A stretch of DNA of 13,079 bases from Coriobacteriales bacterium (GCA_031272005.1 JAISUQ010000084.1:1-13079), one strand, 5' to 3'. Counted from the first letter of the stretch, positions 1-6,410 are shown. Translations and numbers: made by a program. The notes: a model not told the origin generated them from the sequence alone.

Positions 1-2
1 CC

Positions 3-89
3 CTGGCGCAACAGACGCTCTCGAATCGCTCTATACACAAACCTGCCACTAACCCGCAACAACGCTTCGGCAGGGTGGCGGGTTTGTAG
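3..89 (+). CDS. possible 3' end of an upstream gene, RsmG-like tail (partial)
   Basis: An open frame enters from the left edge and stops with TAG at 87-89. Its last residues (RFGRVAGL) weakly resemble the basic R-[YF]-P-R-x-x-G tail that ends RsmG, the 16S rRNA G527 methyltransferase. rsmG often lies directly upstream of parA in bacteria, which is the main reason to suggest it. The usual PxKKPL ending is absent, and only about 28 codons are visible, so no catalytic motif can be checked. Another frame of this stretch is also open, so it may simply be intergenic. Confidence 0.27.
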   Translation: MAQQTLSNRSIHKPATNPQQRFGRVAGL

Positions 90-95
90 CCTGCC
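42..95 (+). other. interleaved stem-loop segments upstream of parS
   Basis: CCTGCC at 42-47 can pair with GGCAGG at 69-74, and AACCCGC at 51-57 can pair with GCGGGTT at 78-84. The interleaved order is that of an H-type pseudoknot. A second CCTGCC at 90-95 competes for the same GGCAGG, giving an alternative hairpin with a 15-base loop. This could be the terminator or attenuator of the upstream transcript, but no clear T-tract follows, so the role is unknown. Confidence 0.3.
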
Positions 96-103
96 ATCTT
101 GCA

Positions 104-121
104 ACTTTTCACGTGAAAAGT
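104..121. promoter_or_regulatory. parS centromere-like site
   Basis: The 18-base sequence is a perfect palindrome, ACTTTTCACGTGAAAAGT. Its inner 12 bases, TTTCACGTGAAA, match the core of the chromosomal parS consensus TGTTTCACGTGAAACA. ParB-CTP clamps load at such sites and spread, and the resulting complex is partitioned by ParA. The genes for ParA and ParB follow directly, which supports the call. The site ends one base before the proposed parA -35 hexamer, so bound ParB could also repress the operon. It is the only full copy seen in the window. Confidence 0.82.
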
Positions 122-122
122 C

Positions 123-150
123 TTGCGCTTATTGAGGGTTGCTTTATACT
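123..150 (+). promoter_or_regulatory. promoter of the parA-parB operon
   Basis: A -35 hexamer TTGCGC (123-128) and a -10 hexamer TATACT (145-150) are separated by 16 bases, and transcription would start near 157. That leaves a leader of about 20 bases, which carries AAGG shortly before the GTG start at 177. The -10 is a close match to consensus; the -35 matches only in TTG. Its position against parS suggests autoregulation. Confidence 0.5.
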
Positions 151-176
151 GGTTTTATTACAGCCGAATAAGGTAG

Positions 177-965
177 GTGATTAAAACGGACCAGGAAATG
201 AAACAGGCACTTACTCTGGCAATCCTCAATCAAAAAGGCGGTGTTGGCAAGTCGACAACGGCAGTCAATTTGGCTGCTGCGCTTGGCGAAAAGGGCCAAA
301 AAGTGCTGATTGTGGACATGGACCCACAGGGAAATGCTACCAGCGGGCTCGGTGTCGAAAAGACCGTCGACACCCAAAGCGTTTACGAGGGTCTTCTGGG
401 AGATGTTCCCGCGACTGAGTTAGTGAAGAAGACCGAATCAGAACTAGTCTGGATTATCCCCTCAACCATCGGCTTAGCCAACGCCGAACTGGAACTGGTT
501 GCAGCGGTATCCCGAGAACAGCGCTTGAAAACCCTGCTTCAAGCCATTAAAGCCGACTACGACTTCATTATGATTGACTGCCCGCCTTCCCTGGGGCTGC
601 TGACATTGAACTCCCTGGCAGCTGCTGATGGGCTCTTGATACCAATCCAGTGTGAGTTCTATGCGCTTGAAGGTCTGTCAAAACTCCTTGATACAATCAA
701 AGTTGTCAAAACTCATCTCAATCCAACGATAGACATCTTTGGTGTGCTGCTGACCATGTACGACAATCGAACCTCTTTGGCCAAGCAGGTAGCTGAGGAA
801 GTTACCGACTTCTTCCGCGAGAAGGTCTTCGAAACAAAGATTCCCAGGTCGGTGAGGATGGCAGAGGCTCCCAGTTATGGGGAATCCATCCTGACCTACA
901 GCTCCAACAGTAAAGGCGCAGTAGCCTATCGAGAATTAGCGAAGGAAGTGATTGACCGTGTCTGA
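177..965 (+). CDS. parA: chromosome-partitioning ATPase ParA (Soj)
   Basis: ParA/MinD-type ATPase that binds DNA non-specifically as an ATP dimer and moves ParB-parS complexes during chromosome segregation. The deviant Walker A motif KGGVGKST is at residues 20-27, with signature lysine K20. DMDPQGNATSG follows at 47-57 and the Walker B region FIMIDCPPS at 130-138. At 262 residues the length is normal. GTG at 177 was chosen because a purine-rich AAGG lies just upstream. An internal ATG eight codons in would give a product starting closer to the conserved core and cannot be excluded. The stop overlaps the start of parB by 14 bases, so the two are probably translationally coupled. The parS site and promoter lie immediately upstream, as expected for a chromosomal locus near the origin. 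Confidence 0.96.
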   Translation: MIKTDQEMKQALTLAILNQKGGVGKSTTAVNLAAALGEKGQKVLIVDMDPQGNATSGLGVEKTVDTQSVYEGLLGDVPATELVKKTESELVWIIPSTIGLANAELELVAAVSREQRLKTLLQAIKADYDFIMIDCPPSLGLLTLNSLAAADGLLIPIQCEFYALEGLSKLLDTIKVVKTHLNPTIDIFGVLLTMYDNRTSLAKQVAEEVTDFFREKVFETKIPRSVRMAEAPSYGESILTYSSNSKGAVAYRELAKEVIDRV

Positions 966-1884
966 AACCGCTGTTAAAACCAAGAAACCCATGGGCAAGA
1001 GTCTTTCATCCCTGATTGGTGGAGCCAACGCCGAGTCGGGCTTCAACGTAGATTTCAACGAGATTGAGATCAACAAGATCCACGCCAACCCCAATCAACC
1101 CCGAACCGACTTCTCTGAGGAAAAGCTGGCCGAACTGGAGGCTTCTATCCGCAAAGACGGCCTCCTACAGCCGATTCTGGTGCGCCCTGAGGGCTCAGAA
1201 TACGAGATAATCGCCGGAGAACGGCGCTGGCAAGCCTGCAAGCGTGTAGGCTTGAGTTCCATCCCAGCAAAGATCGTCTATGCAAACGATGCCGAAGCCC
1301 AGCAGATGGCCTTGGTCGAAAACCTCCAACGCGACAACCTGAACGCCATTGAGGAAGCCCGTGGCTACCAGAAGTTGATAGAGCTCAGTGGCTGCTCGCA
1401 GAAAGACGTTGCAGAGGCAGTCTCCAAAAACCAAGCGACAATCTCCAATGCCTTGCGCCTGCTCAGTCTCCCGGAAGAGGTCCAAGACCTGATGTTTGAT
1501 GGTCTGTTGACCGCAGGTCACGCCCGCGCCGTCCTCTCCCTTTCCGACGAGGAGGCAATGCTCAAGCTGGCCAAGAAAATCGTGGAAGAGAACCTCTCGG
1601 TACGCAGCGCTGAGGGCATCGCCAGGCTTTATGGGACCCAAGGCATGGAACGGGCCAAGCGCCCGCCATCGCCACGTTCCTTCAAGCTGGTGGCTCGGAA
1701 GCTTCGCCAGCAGCTGAACACCAACGTTCGCGTCAAGACCGTGCGAGGCAAGCATCGTATTGAGATTGAGTTTTTGGATGAGGACGATCTGGAGCGCATC
1801 TTTGCCCTGGTGACCGAGACCACGCCAACTGCGCAATATACAGATGTATCGACAGAAACTGATGACATTGACGTAATCGACTAG
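952..1884 (+). CDS. parB: chromosome-partitioning protein ParB (Spo0J), CTP-dependent clamp
   Basis: ParB binds parS, hydrolyses CTP and slides as a clamp that recruits ParA and SMC. A short basic tail with a MGKSLSSLIGG segment (14-24) resembles the ParA-stimulating N-terminus. The N-terminal CTP-binding domain covers about 36-130, with NPNQPR (46-51), GERRWQAC (89-96, box II) and ENLQRDNLN (123-131, box III). A helix-turn-helix region follows at about 148-176, and a dimerisation domain completes the 310 residues. TTG at 952 has AAGGA five bases upstream. GTG at 958 is a good alternative and would shorten the overlap with parA to 8 bases. The gene is followed after 12 bases by a small membrane protein gene with its own ribosome site. 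Confidence 0.96.
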   Translation: MTVSETAVKTKKPMGKSLSSLIGGANAESGFNVDFNEIEINKIHANPNQPRTDFSEEKLAELEASIRKDGLLQPILVRPEGSEYEIIAGERRWQACKRVGLSSIPAKIVYANDAEAQQMALVENLQRDNLNAIEEARGYQKLIELSGCSQKDVAEAVSKNQATISNALRLLSLPEEVQDLMFDGLLTAGHARAVLSLSDEEAMLKLAKKIVEENLSVRSAEGIARLYGTQGMERAKRPPSPRSFKLVARKLRQQLNTNVRVKTVRGKHRIEIEFLDEDDLERIFALVTETTPTAQYTDVSTETDDIDVID

Positions 1885-1896
1885 AGGAACATTGTC

Positions 1897-2274
1897 ATGA
1901 GTAAGCCAGCAACGGACAAACTTTCCAAGCAGAAACAGAGTCAGGCAGACGTCCTGTCATTCATCGGGGGCCTGGTCGTTGTCGCTGCAATCCTGAGCGT
2001 GATAGTAGCCCGTAACGACCAAATCCGTCGCGAGTTGGAAGCCATGCTCCAATCGGCTCTGAAAGTTGGGCGGGAGACGATAGTCCAATACCAGGGCGTT
2101 CTGAACAGCATCCGCGACATCCGCTCCCTGTTGAGCAAAGACGACAAGCAACCAGAGCCAGACAGCGCGACGCCTCCCAGCGGCGCGGCCGCCAGGTCTT
2201 TACCAGCAGATGCATACGAAAAACAATGGCAGCAACTACACCAGGATCGCGCAGCGTTCTACCCCAAGAACTAG
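1897..2274 (+). CDS. small single-pass membrane protein, third gene of the par operon
   Basis: This 125-residue protein is not recognised as a named family. It has a Lys-rich N-terminus (1-15), one hydrophobic helix at about 21-39, then a long charged segment (40-100) likely to form an amphipathic or coiled-coil helix. The tail is rich in Pro, Ala and Gln. A good ribosome site (AGAGGA) lies 7 bases before ATG, and the gap after parB is only 12 bases, so it should be co-transcribed with parAB. That placement hints at a link between partitioning and the membrane, but nothing in the sequence proves this. The stop codon TAG abuts the first base of a repeat element. Confidence 0.82.
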   Translation: MSKPATDKLSKQKQSQADVLSFIGGLVVVAAILSVIVARNDQIRRELEAMLQSALKVGRETIVQYQGVLNSIRDIRSLLSKDDKQPEPDSATPPSGAAARSLPADAYEKQWQQLHQDRAAFYPKN

Positions 2275-2425
2275 GGAAACGCTGATTAAGTCTCAACTTC
2301 GGAAGGCCCCGTAGGGGCGCAATTCAGTGCGCCCTCTCAAGCAGAATAATCTCGCAGGTCGGGAGGGCGCGATGAATCGCGCCCCTACGGGCGTTACCAT
2401 TGTTGGGATTAAAATCAACGCTCCC
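2275..2425. repeat. terminal-inverted-repeat element, copy 1 (MITE-like)
   Basis: A non-coding element of about 151 bases. The left end reads GGGAAACGCTGATTAAG. The right end, on the opposite strand, reads GGGAGCGTTGATTTTAATC, so the two ends form imperfect terminal inverted repeats. Inside are two hairpin modules. The left one contains GTAGGGGCGC-aattca-GTGCGCCC and the right one GGGCGCG-atgaat-CGCGCCCCTACG. They are separated by a spacer of about 30 bases containing CTCGCAGGTCGGGA. The same parts recur at 10130-10340, 11868-11982 and, degraded, at 5186-5242 and 12927-12992. No coding capacity is present, so movement would need an outside transposase. No clear target duplication was found. 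The hairpins could also end transcription of the par operon. Confidence 0.75.
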
Positions 2426-2434
2426 ATAAGTTGT

Positions 2435-2458
2435 CAACAGGGTTGCCAACACCTGTTG
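2435..2458. repeat. dyad-symmetric site upstream of the surface-protein gene
   Basis: CAACAGG at 2435-2441 is the inverse of CCTGTTG at 2452-2458, and a nested GTTG-C-CAAC lies between them. The site sits about 50 bases upstream of the proposed -35 of the next gene. It could be an operator or a hairpin. No cognate regulator lies nearby in the window. Confidence 0.4.
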
Positions 2459-2509
2459 TAAAATCCCTGTAAATGCATTGCTGTAAGAGCGCAGAGAAGT
2501 AAAACAGGC

Positions 2510-2538
2510 TTGTCGATTTGGGGAAAAGAGCGTATCCT
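2510..2538 (+). promoter_or_regulatory. promoter of the surface-protein gene
   Basis: TTGTCG (2510-2515) and TATCCT (2533-2538) are separated by exactly 17 bases, with a predicted start near 2545. The leader of about 32 bases includes a weak ribosome site (GGGG at 2567-2570) ahead of the GTG start at 2577. The gene follows a likely operon end (repeat element), so it needs its own promoter. Confidence 0.5.
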
Positions 2539-2576
2539 TTTACAAAATATTTGCAGTTCCTGAATCTGGGGCGTTT

Positions 2577-4859
2577 GTGAGAAGGCTGCCTGAAAAGTTG
2601 GTTGCTGGCCTGTTGGCCATTTTGTTGACCGTTGGTTTTATGCCAGCGGTTGCTCTTGCGGGCGCTTCAGACGAAGAGAGTGCTCTCCAAAGCACAAGCC
2701 CCGAAGCCATTATGTCTGTCGAAGTGCAGCCAGGGGTAGAAACCGCTCCAACAGATTCCCCAGCAGCACCAGCAAGCTCCCAAGTCCCACCAACGGAAAG
2801 CCAGGCACAGCCGACGGAGAATTCCACCCCGGAGCAACAGCCAGCTGCGGAACCTGAGCCAGCACCAGCCGCAACAGACGCAGAGGCAACGGAGACCGAA
2901 ACGGATTCAGCCTCGGAATTGGCGCCGGAAGCTGTGGAAACCGCAGAGCTCGAGACACAGGACACTACAGCCGACTGCTACGTTGTCTACATGTTGGAGA
3001 ATCTGGACAGCAGTGACCCAGCTGATCCAAACAACTTCACCTACAACGGCCATTCCGAATCCTGGCAGGTGACTCTGGAGCACGAAGGGCAATTTGAGAT
3101 CTCCCTGTCCGATTTGCCCAGCGCAGCGCCGGCCAGTTTCACCGGATTTACTTTACTACGCATAGGCGAGCCAGTACAACAAGATAATAGCCACTATGCT
3201 ATACCATTGTATTATACACGTAACGTATATACATTGAAGCTGCATGGATTCAGCTGGAGCGCCATGGACTATCTGCCCAATGGGGCAACCTGGGACTGTG
3301 ACGCCCAGGGCAGCTATGCGGTGCCCAACGACGGTAGTATCAGCAATGTGGTGGCAACTTTCAGATTCGGTGAGAGCCTGATGCCGTTGCGCTCGCTCAA
3401 TCCGCTGCAAAAGACCTGGTCATTGACTCAGCCGCAGCGCACCAATGGCCAAATCAACGCCTATGTGCCGACCAGTCAGAGCCAGGCCATCTTCCCGACC
3501 GTCATGCCCGACCCGGCGCAGTATTACGCCGCCGCCGGCATCAGCGCCTATGACCCCGCAGTCCTGGAGTTCTGGGACTATATGTCGGCATTCCCGCTGG
3601 GAACCAAAAGCTCCAGTGAGCGTCGGGTCTATGTATTACTGGAGGACGTGGACAGCACAGACGCCAGCCAGTCGGGTAATTATGATGCGGAGATAACCGG
3701 CGACTCCCAATTCTACAAAGTTACCCTGATGACCGGGCAGGATGCGGAGGCTTATGCTGCCTATACCGCCGAAGAGCGCCCCGGGTTCAGCCTGAATACC
3801 GCATTGACCAGCAGCGACTGGCAGCCCGATCCGGCAACTGGCGGTACTACAAGCATGATAGTGATATATTATCAGAGAATCACAGTGCTTGTGGATTTCT
3901 ACCTGGACGGGCTGGAGGACCCAACCACCGTTGCCGGGCGTTATGGCAGCAGCCTGTTCAGCGGCAACCCCGATGGTTTGGCTGAACTGCGCACACCTGC
4001 CGCCGATGAAGGCCAGGAGTTCCTCGGTTGGTATACCAATCCCGACGGCATGGGCGGGCTGCGTGTGGACGATCCGGACTCACTGGCCTACCTGGGCAGC
4101 TTCCCCACCGGCAACTTGTCCCTTTATGCCCACTGGTCAACGCCGACGCCTCCGGAAGACCCGGAAGACCCGGAAGACCCGGATGACGGCAACGATGACA
4201 GCGACAACGGGGGCGATGACAACGGAGGCAACGACAACAACACCAGCCCCACGGACAATAACTCGACAGATCCCGATGCCGGAAACAGCAACAACTGGAC
4301 GACATCCTCCCAACCGTTAAGTACCGACGGCGATGTTGGATCTGATGACACAGAACAGGCCCAGGCGGCAGACGCCTCGCAACAGCAATCAGCCAACGAT
4401 TCCGAAATCGTCAGCATTCCCGACACTCAGACGCCGGAAACCTTCTCGTTGGAGGCACCCCTGGTTACCGACCTCGGCAAACACGCCTGGGCGGGCGCCA
4501 ACCTGGTGTTGCTGGCGCTGAATGCCCTGCCTGCGCTCTGGGTGGTTTTACGCAGCTTCCTGGGGCGTGCGGCCAATCGGCCCAAAGGGCGGCAGATTCT
4601 TTGGACAATAGCATCAGCGGCTTTGGCCACGGTTGCGCTGTTGTATTTCATGGCAACTCAGAGCCTCAATGCGGCTCCCGTGTTGGTGGACGCCCAGACC
4701 CCGACAATGCTGGCGCTGATGCTGGCGCAGGCGGTCCTGATTCTGGGAGCAAGGCTGTACCGGCAGTATTATCAGCACCTGTTGGCCGGAGGCGCCGAGG
4801 GCGACATCGACGGCGTCAGCCTGCGCAGCCGTATCCGGCAGCGCTACGGCCGCAACTGA
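2577..4859 (+). CDS. exported, membrane-anchored surface protein with duplicated extracellular module and InlB-type repeat
   Basis: A Sec signal peptide covers 1-28 (basic MRR, hydrophobic core, AVALA cleavage site). A Pro/Ala/Glu/Thr-rich stalk follows (30-130). Two related modules lie at about 134-224 and 350-442; both run YVxxLExxDSxD, a K/QVTL strand, a GF strand and a YYxR strand. The second leads into an InlB B-repeat (Listeria/Bacteroides type) at about 434-521, ending in FLGWYTNPDG and LYAHWS. An Asp/Asn/Pro/Ser linker (522-620) precedes three hydrophobic segments (about 638-659, 674-692, 708-725) and a basic tail. That ending replaces the usual LPxTG sortase signal. Such proteins often act as adhesins in gut anaerobes; no ligand can be named. 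GTG at 2577 is the only in-frame start that keeps a complete signal peptide. Confidence 0.85.
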   Translation: MRRLPEKLVAGLLAILLTVGFMPAVALAGASDEESALQSTSPEAIMSVEVQPGVETAPTDSPAAPASSQVPPTESQAQPTENSTPEQQPAAEPEPAPAATDAEATETETDSASELAPEAVETAELETQDTTADCYVVYMLENLDSSDPADPNNFTYNGHSESWQVTLEHEGQFEISLSDLPSAAPASFTGFTLLRIGEPVQQDNSHYAIPLYYTRNVYTLKLHGFSWSAMDYLPNGATWDCDAQGSYAVPNDGSISNVVATFRFGESLMPLRSLNPLQKTWSLTQPQRTNGQINAYVPTSQSQAIFPTVMPDPAQYYAAAGISAYDPAVLEFWDYMSAFPLGTKSSSERRVYVLLEDVDSTDASQSGNYDAEITGDSQFYKVTLMTGQDAEAYAAYTAEERPGFSLNTALTSSDWQPDPATGGTTSMIVIYYQRITVLVDFYLDGLEDPTTVAGRYGSSLFSGNPDGLAELRTPAADEGQEFLGWYTNPDGMGGLRVDDPDSLAYLGSFPTGNLSLYAHWSTPTPPEDPEDPEDPDDGNDDSDNGGDDNGGNDNNTSPTDNNSTDPDAGNSNNWTTSSQPLSTDGDVGSDDTEQAQAADASQQQSANDSEIVSIPDTQTPETFSLEAPLVTDLGKHAWAGANLVLLALNALPALWVVLRSFLGRAANRPKGRQILWTIASAALATVALLYFMATQSLNAAPVLVDAQTPTMLALMLAQAVLILGARLYRQYYQHLLAGGAEGDIDGVSLRSRIRQRYGRN
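4152..4187 (+). repeat. 9-base tandem repeat coding the PED linker
   Basis: The unit CCGGAAGAC occurs three times, plus a fourth copy CCGGATGAC with one change. It encodes PEDPEDPEDPDD at the start of the acidic linker of the surface protein. Copy number could change by slippage without breaking the frame, altering linker length. Confidence 0.85.
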
Positions 4860-4971
4860 GCAGCCGCAGGCGACAGCGTTGCCACCGCAACTGCACAGCA
4901 GGCGCGAGCGCGGATATGCGGGCACGCGGGGACGCGGGCACGGCTCCAGAAAATAGTTAGGTAACGAAATA

Positions 4972-4993
4972 GCCGTTCATCCGGATGAATGGC
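4972..4993. repeat. 22-base near-perfect palindrome
   Basis: The arms GCCGTTCATCC and GGATGAATGGC are complementary except for one position, which would be a G-U pair in RNA. The central 14 bases, TTCATCCGGATGAA, form a perfect palindrome. It lies 113 bases after the stop of the surface-protein gene. It could be an operator for the promoter at 4996-5024, just downstream, or a hairpin ending the upstream transcript; only ACTTTCC follows, not a good T-tract. Confidence 0.6.
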
Positions 4994-4995
4994 AC

Positions 4996-5024
4996 TTTCC
5001 AACAGCAGGGTTGCGGAATATAGT
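4996..5024 (+). promoter_or_regulatory. orphan promoter in the intergenic region
   Basis: TTTCCA (4996-5001) and TATAGT (5019-5024) are separated by 17 bases. The -10 matches consensus at five of six positions and the -35 at four. Transcription would start near 5031. No protein gene follows on this strand before a strong terminator at 5118-5148. Confidence 0.42.
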
Positions 5025-5030
5025 GTATTT

Positions 5031-5148
5031 GAGAGCCAGAGGGGCGACTGGCTTGGCCCAAAGGGGCGACACGGGGGCGTCGCAATGGGGCGTTCAAAAA
5101 TAAAAGAGGGCGTCATGAGAGAGCAGCCAAGGCTGCTCTCTTTGTTGG
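5031..5148 (+). ncRNA. candidate small RNA of about 115 nt
   Basis: The segment runs from the predicted start near 5031 to a strong intrinsic terminator and has no convincing coding frame. Hairpin 1 pairs AGCCAG (5034-5039) with CTGGCT (5048-5053) around the loop AGGGGCGA. Hairpin 2 pairs GCGAC (5066-5070) with GTCGC (5079-5083) around the loop ACGGGGGC. A third GGGGCG occurs unpaired at 5087-5092, before an A-rich single-stranded stretch and the terminator hairpin. Three GGGGCG motifs, two of them in 8-base loops, look like seed or protein-binding sites. It matches no RNA family known to me. The alternative is a long 3' untranslated region of the surface-protein gene. Confidence 0.38.
5118..5148 (+). 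terminator. intrinsic terminator
   Basis: AGAGAGCAGCC (5118-5128) and GGCTGCTCTCT (5131-5141) form a perfect inverted repeat with a 2-base centre, in practice a stem of about 10 pairs with a 4-base loop. It is followed by TTGTT. It would end either the small RNA or read-through from the surface-protein gene. The opposite strand lacks a T-tract after the stem. Confidence 0.75.
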
Positions 5149-5185
5149 TGCGCTCGGAGGAATCTGGCCAAACGTTGGTTGGACT

Positions 5186-5242
5186 GCAGCATTATCGCAG
5201 GCCAGGAGGGCGATGAATTGCGCCCTCCCTCCCTGCGTTAGT
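5186..5242. repeat. partial copy of the intergenic repeat family
   Basis: The sequence TTATCGCAGGCCAGGAGGGC followed by the hairpin GGAGGGCG-atgaattg-CGCCCTCC matches the spacer and right hairpin module of the element at 2275-2425. Both terminal inverted repeats are missing. It lies just beyond the 3' end of rlmN. Confidence 0.55.
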
Positions 5243-5273
5243 TTCACGTTCGCAGGGCGCGCAGGGCCCCTGG

Positions 5274-6410
5274 CTATTGGGCGGCGAGCTGGCCGCAGGC
5301 ACCTTGGATGTCGGCGCCTCGGGAGCGGCGCAGGGAGTGGGGGACGCGTGCGGCTTCCAGAGCGGCGACAATCTCGCGGACCCGGGGGGCAGGAGTGGGG
5401 GAGAAGGGGCTGGCGATTTCGGCCTCTGCTTCGCCCGCACTTACGCCCGCGCCCGCACCCGCGCCCGCACCCGCATCTGCGCCAGTATCAGGGCTGGCAG
5501 CCTGGTTGCAAGCTTCGCCTGAGGCGCTGTTCAGGGGAATCAGATTGACGTGGGCGAGCAGCCCATGGCAAAACTCCAGCAGGGCGGCTATCTCGGCTTC
5601 GGTATCGTTGACACCGGCAATCAGGGCGTATTCCAGGCTGGGTCGGCGCCCGGTCTTCTCTGCGTAGTTGCTCAGGGTCTGGCGCAGCAGTGGCAAAGGA
5701 GTGTTGGACAACGCTGGCATCAGCTGATTGCGGGTCGCCTGCACGGCGGAGTGCAGCGAGACTGCCAGGGTAAACTGCTCCGGCTCGGAGCTCAGGCGGC
5801 GCAGGCCGCCCAGCAGGCCGCAGGTCGAAAGCGTCAGGTGGCGAGCGCCAATGCTCAGGCCATCCGGGGAGTTCATCAGGCGCAGGGCAGCTAATGTAGC
5901 ATCATAGTTAGCTAGCGGTTCGCCCTCACCCATGGCCACGGCGTTGGTCACCCGACGGTCGAAGTCGCGGGTCACTACCAGCAGCTGGTCGAGCATTTCG
6001 CCGGGCGCCAGCGAACGCACCAGGCCCAACCGCCCGGTGGCGCAGAAGGCACAACCCATGGCGCAGCCCACCTGGGTGGAGAAGCAGACCGTCAGGCGTT
6101 CGCCATCGGGGATGGCTACGGTCTCGATGCGCTGCCCGTCGGCCAGCTCCAGCAGGTATTTGCGGCTACCGTCGACAGACTCCAGACGCTGCACGACCAG
6201 CGGTGCAGCCAGCGGCTCCTCGGCGGCCAGACGCTGGCGCAAGCTGGCGGGCAGATTGCTCATCTCCGCATAATCTATCGCCGCACGGCCGTAGAGCCAG
6301 CGCAACAGCTGCCGCGCCCGAAACTGCGGCTGCCCCCAGCCGGCCAGCAGCGCGGCCAACTCCACGGGCCCGTAACGTTTGATGCCTATTGCACGCGGGA
6401 ACTCACTCAT
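5274..6410 (-). CDS. rlmN: dual-specificity 23S rRNA (A2503-C2) / tRNA (A37) methyltransferase RlmN
   Basis: Radical-SAM enzyme that methylates C2 of adenine in 23S rRNA and in some tRNAs through a methyl-cysteine intermediate. The 4Fe-4S ligands are C116, C120 and C123 (CxxxCxxC). The two mechanistic cysteines are C109 and C372, the latter in the conserved RGADIQGACGQL ending. The SAM-site motif is MGEGEPL (160-166), where most relatives have MGMGEPL. An insertion rich in Gly and Ala covers about 300-338, where relatives have a short PLNPV...PSPER loop. It accounts for much of the extra length and probably lies on the surface. ATG at 6410 has no ribosome site but follows a -10 element by 7 bases, so the mRNA may be leaderless. 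The gene converges on the surface-protein gene and diverges from the next one. Confidence 0.95.
   Translation of the reverse strand: MSEFPRAIGIKRYGPVELAALLAGWGQPQFRARQLLRWLYGRAAIDYAEMSNLPASLRQRLAAEEPLAAPLVVQRLESVDGSRKYLLELADGQRIETVAIPDGERLTVCFSTQVGCAMGCAFCATGRLGLVRSLAPGEMLDQLLVVTRDFDRRVTNAVAMGEGEPLANYDATLAALRLMNSPDGLSIGARHLTLSTCGLLGGLRRLSSEPEQFTLAVSLHSAVQATRNQLMPALSNTPLPLLRQTLSNYAEKTGRRPSLEYALIAGVNDTEAEIAALLEFCHGLLAHVNLIPLNSASGEACNQAASPDTGADAGAGAGAGAGVSAGEAEAEIASPFSPTPAPRVREIVAALEAARVPHSLRRSRGADIQGACGQLAAQ

Noticed and set aside
2275..2425. CRISPR array in the repeated hairpin segments
   Set aside because: Repeats are dispersed singly across the window, their spacers are similar to each other rather than unique, and no cas gene is present.
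5118..5148. Terminator for rlmN on the minus strand
   Set aside because: The stem is symmetric, but no T-run follows it on the minus strand, so only plus-strand termination is supported.
5241..5253. TTTCACGTTCG as a second parS
   Set aside because: Only one half matches; the other arm is not palindromic.
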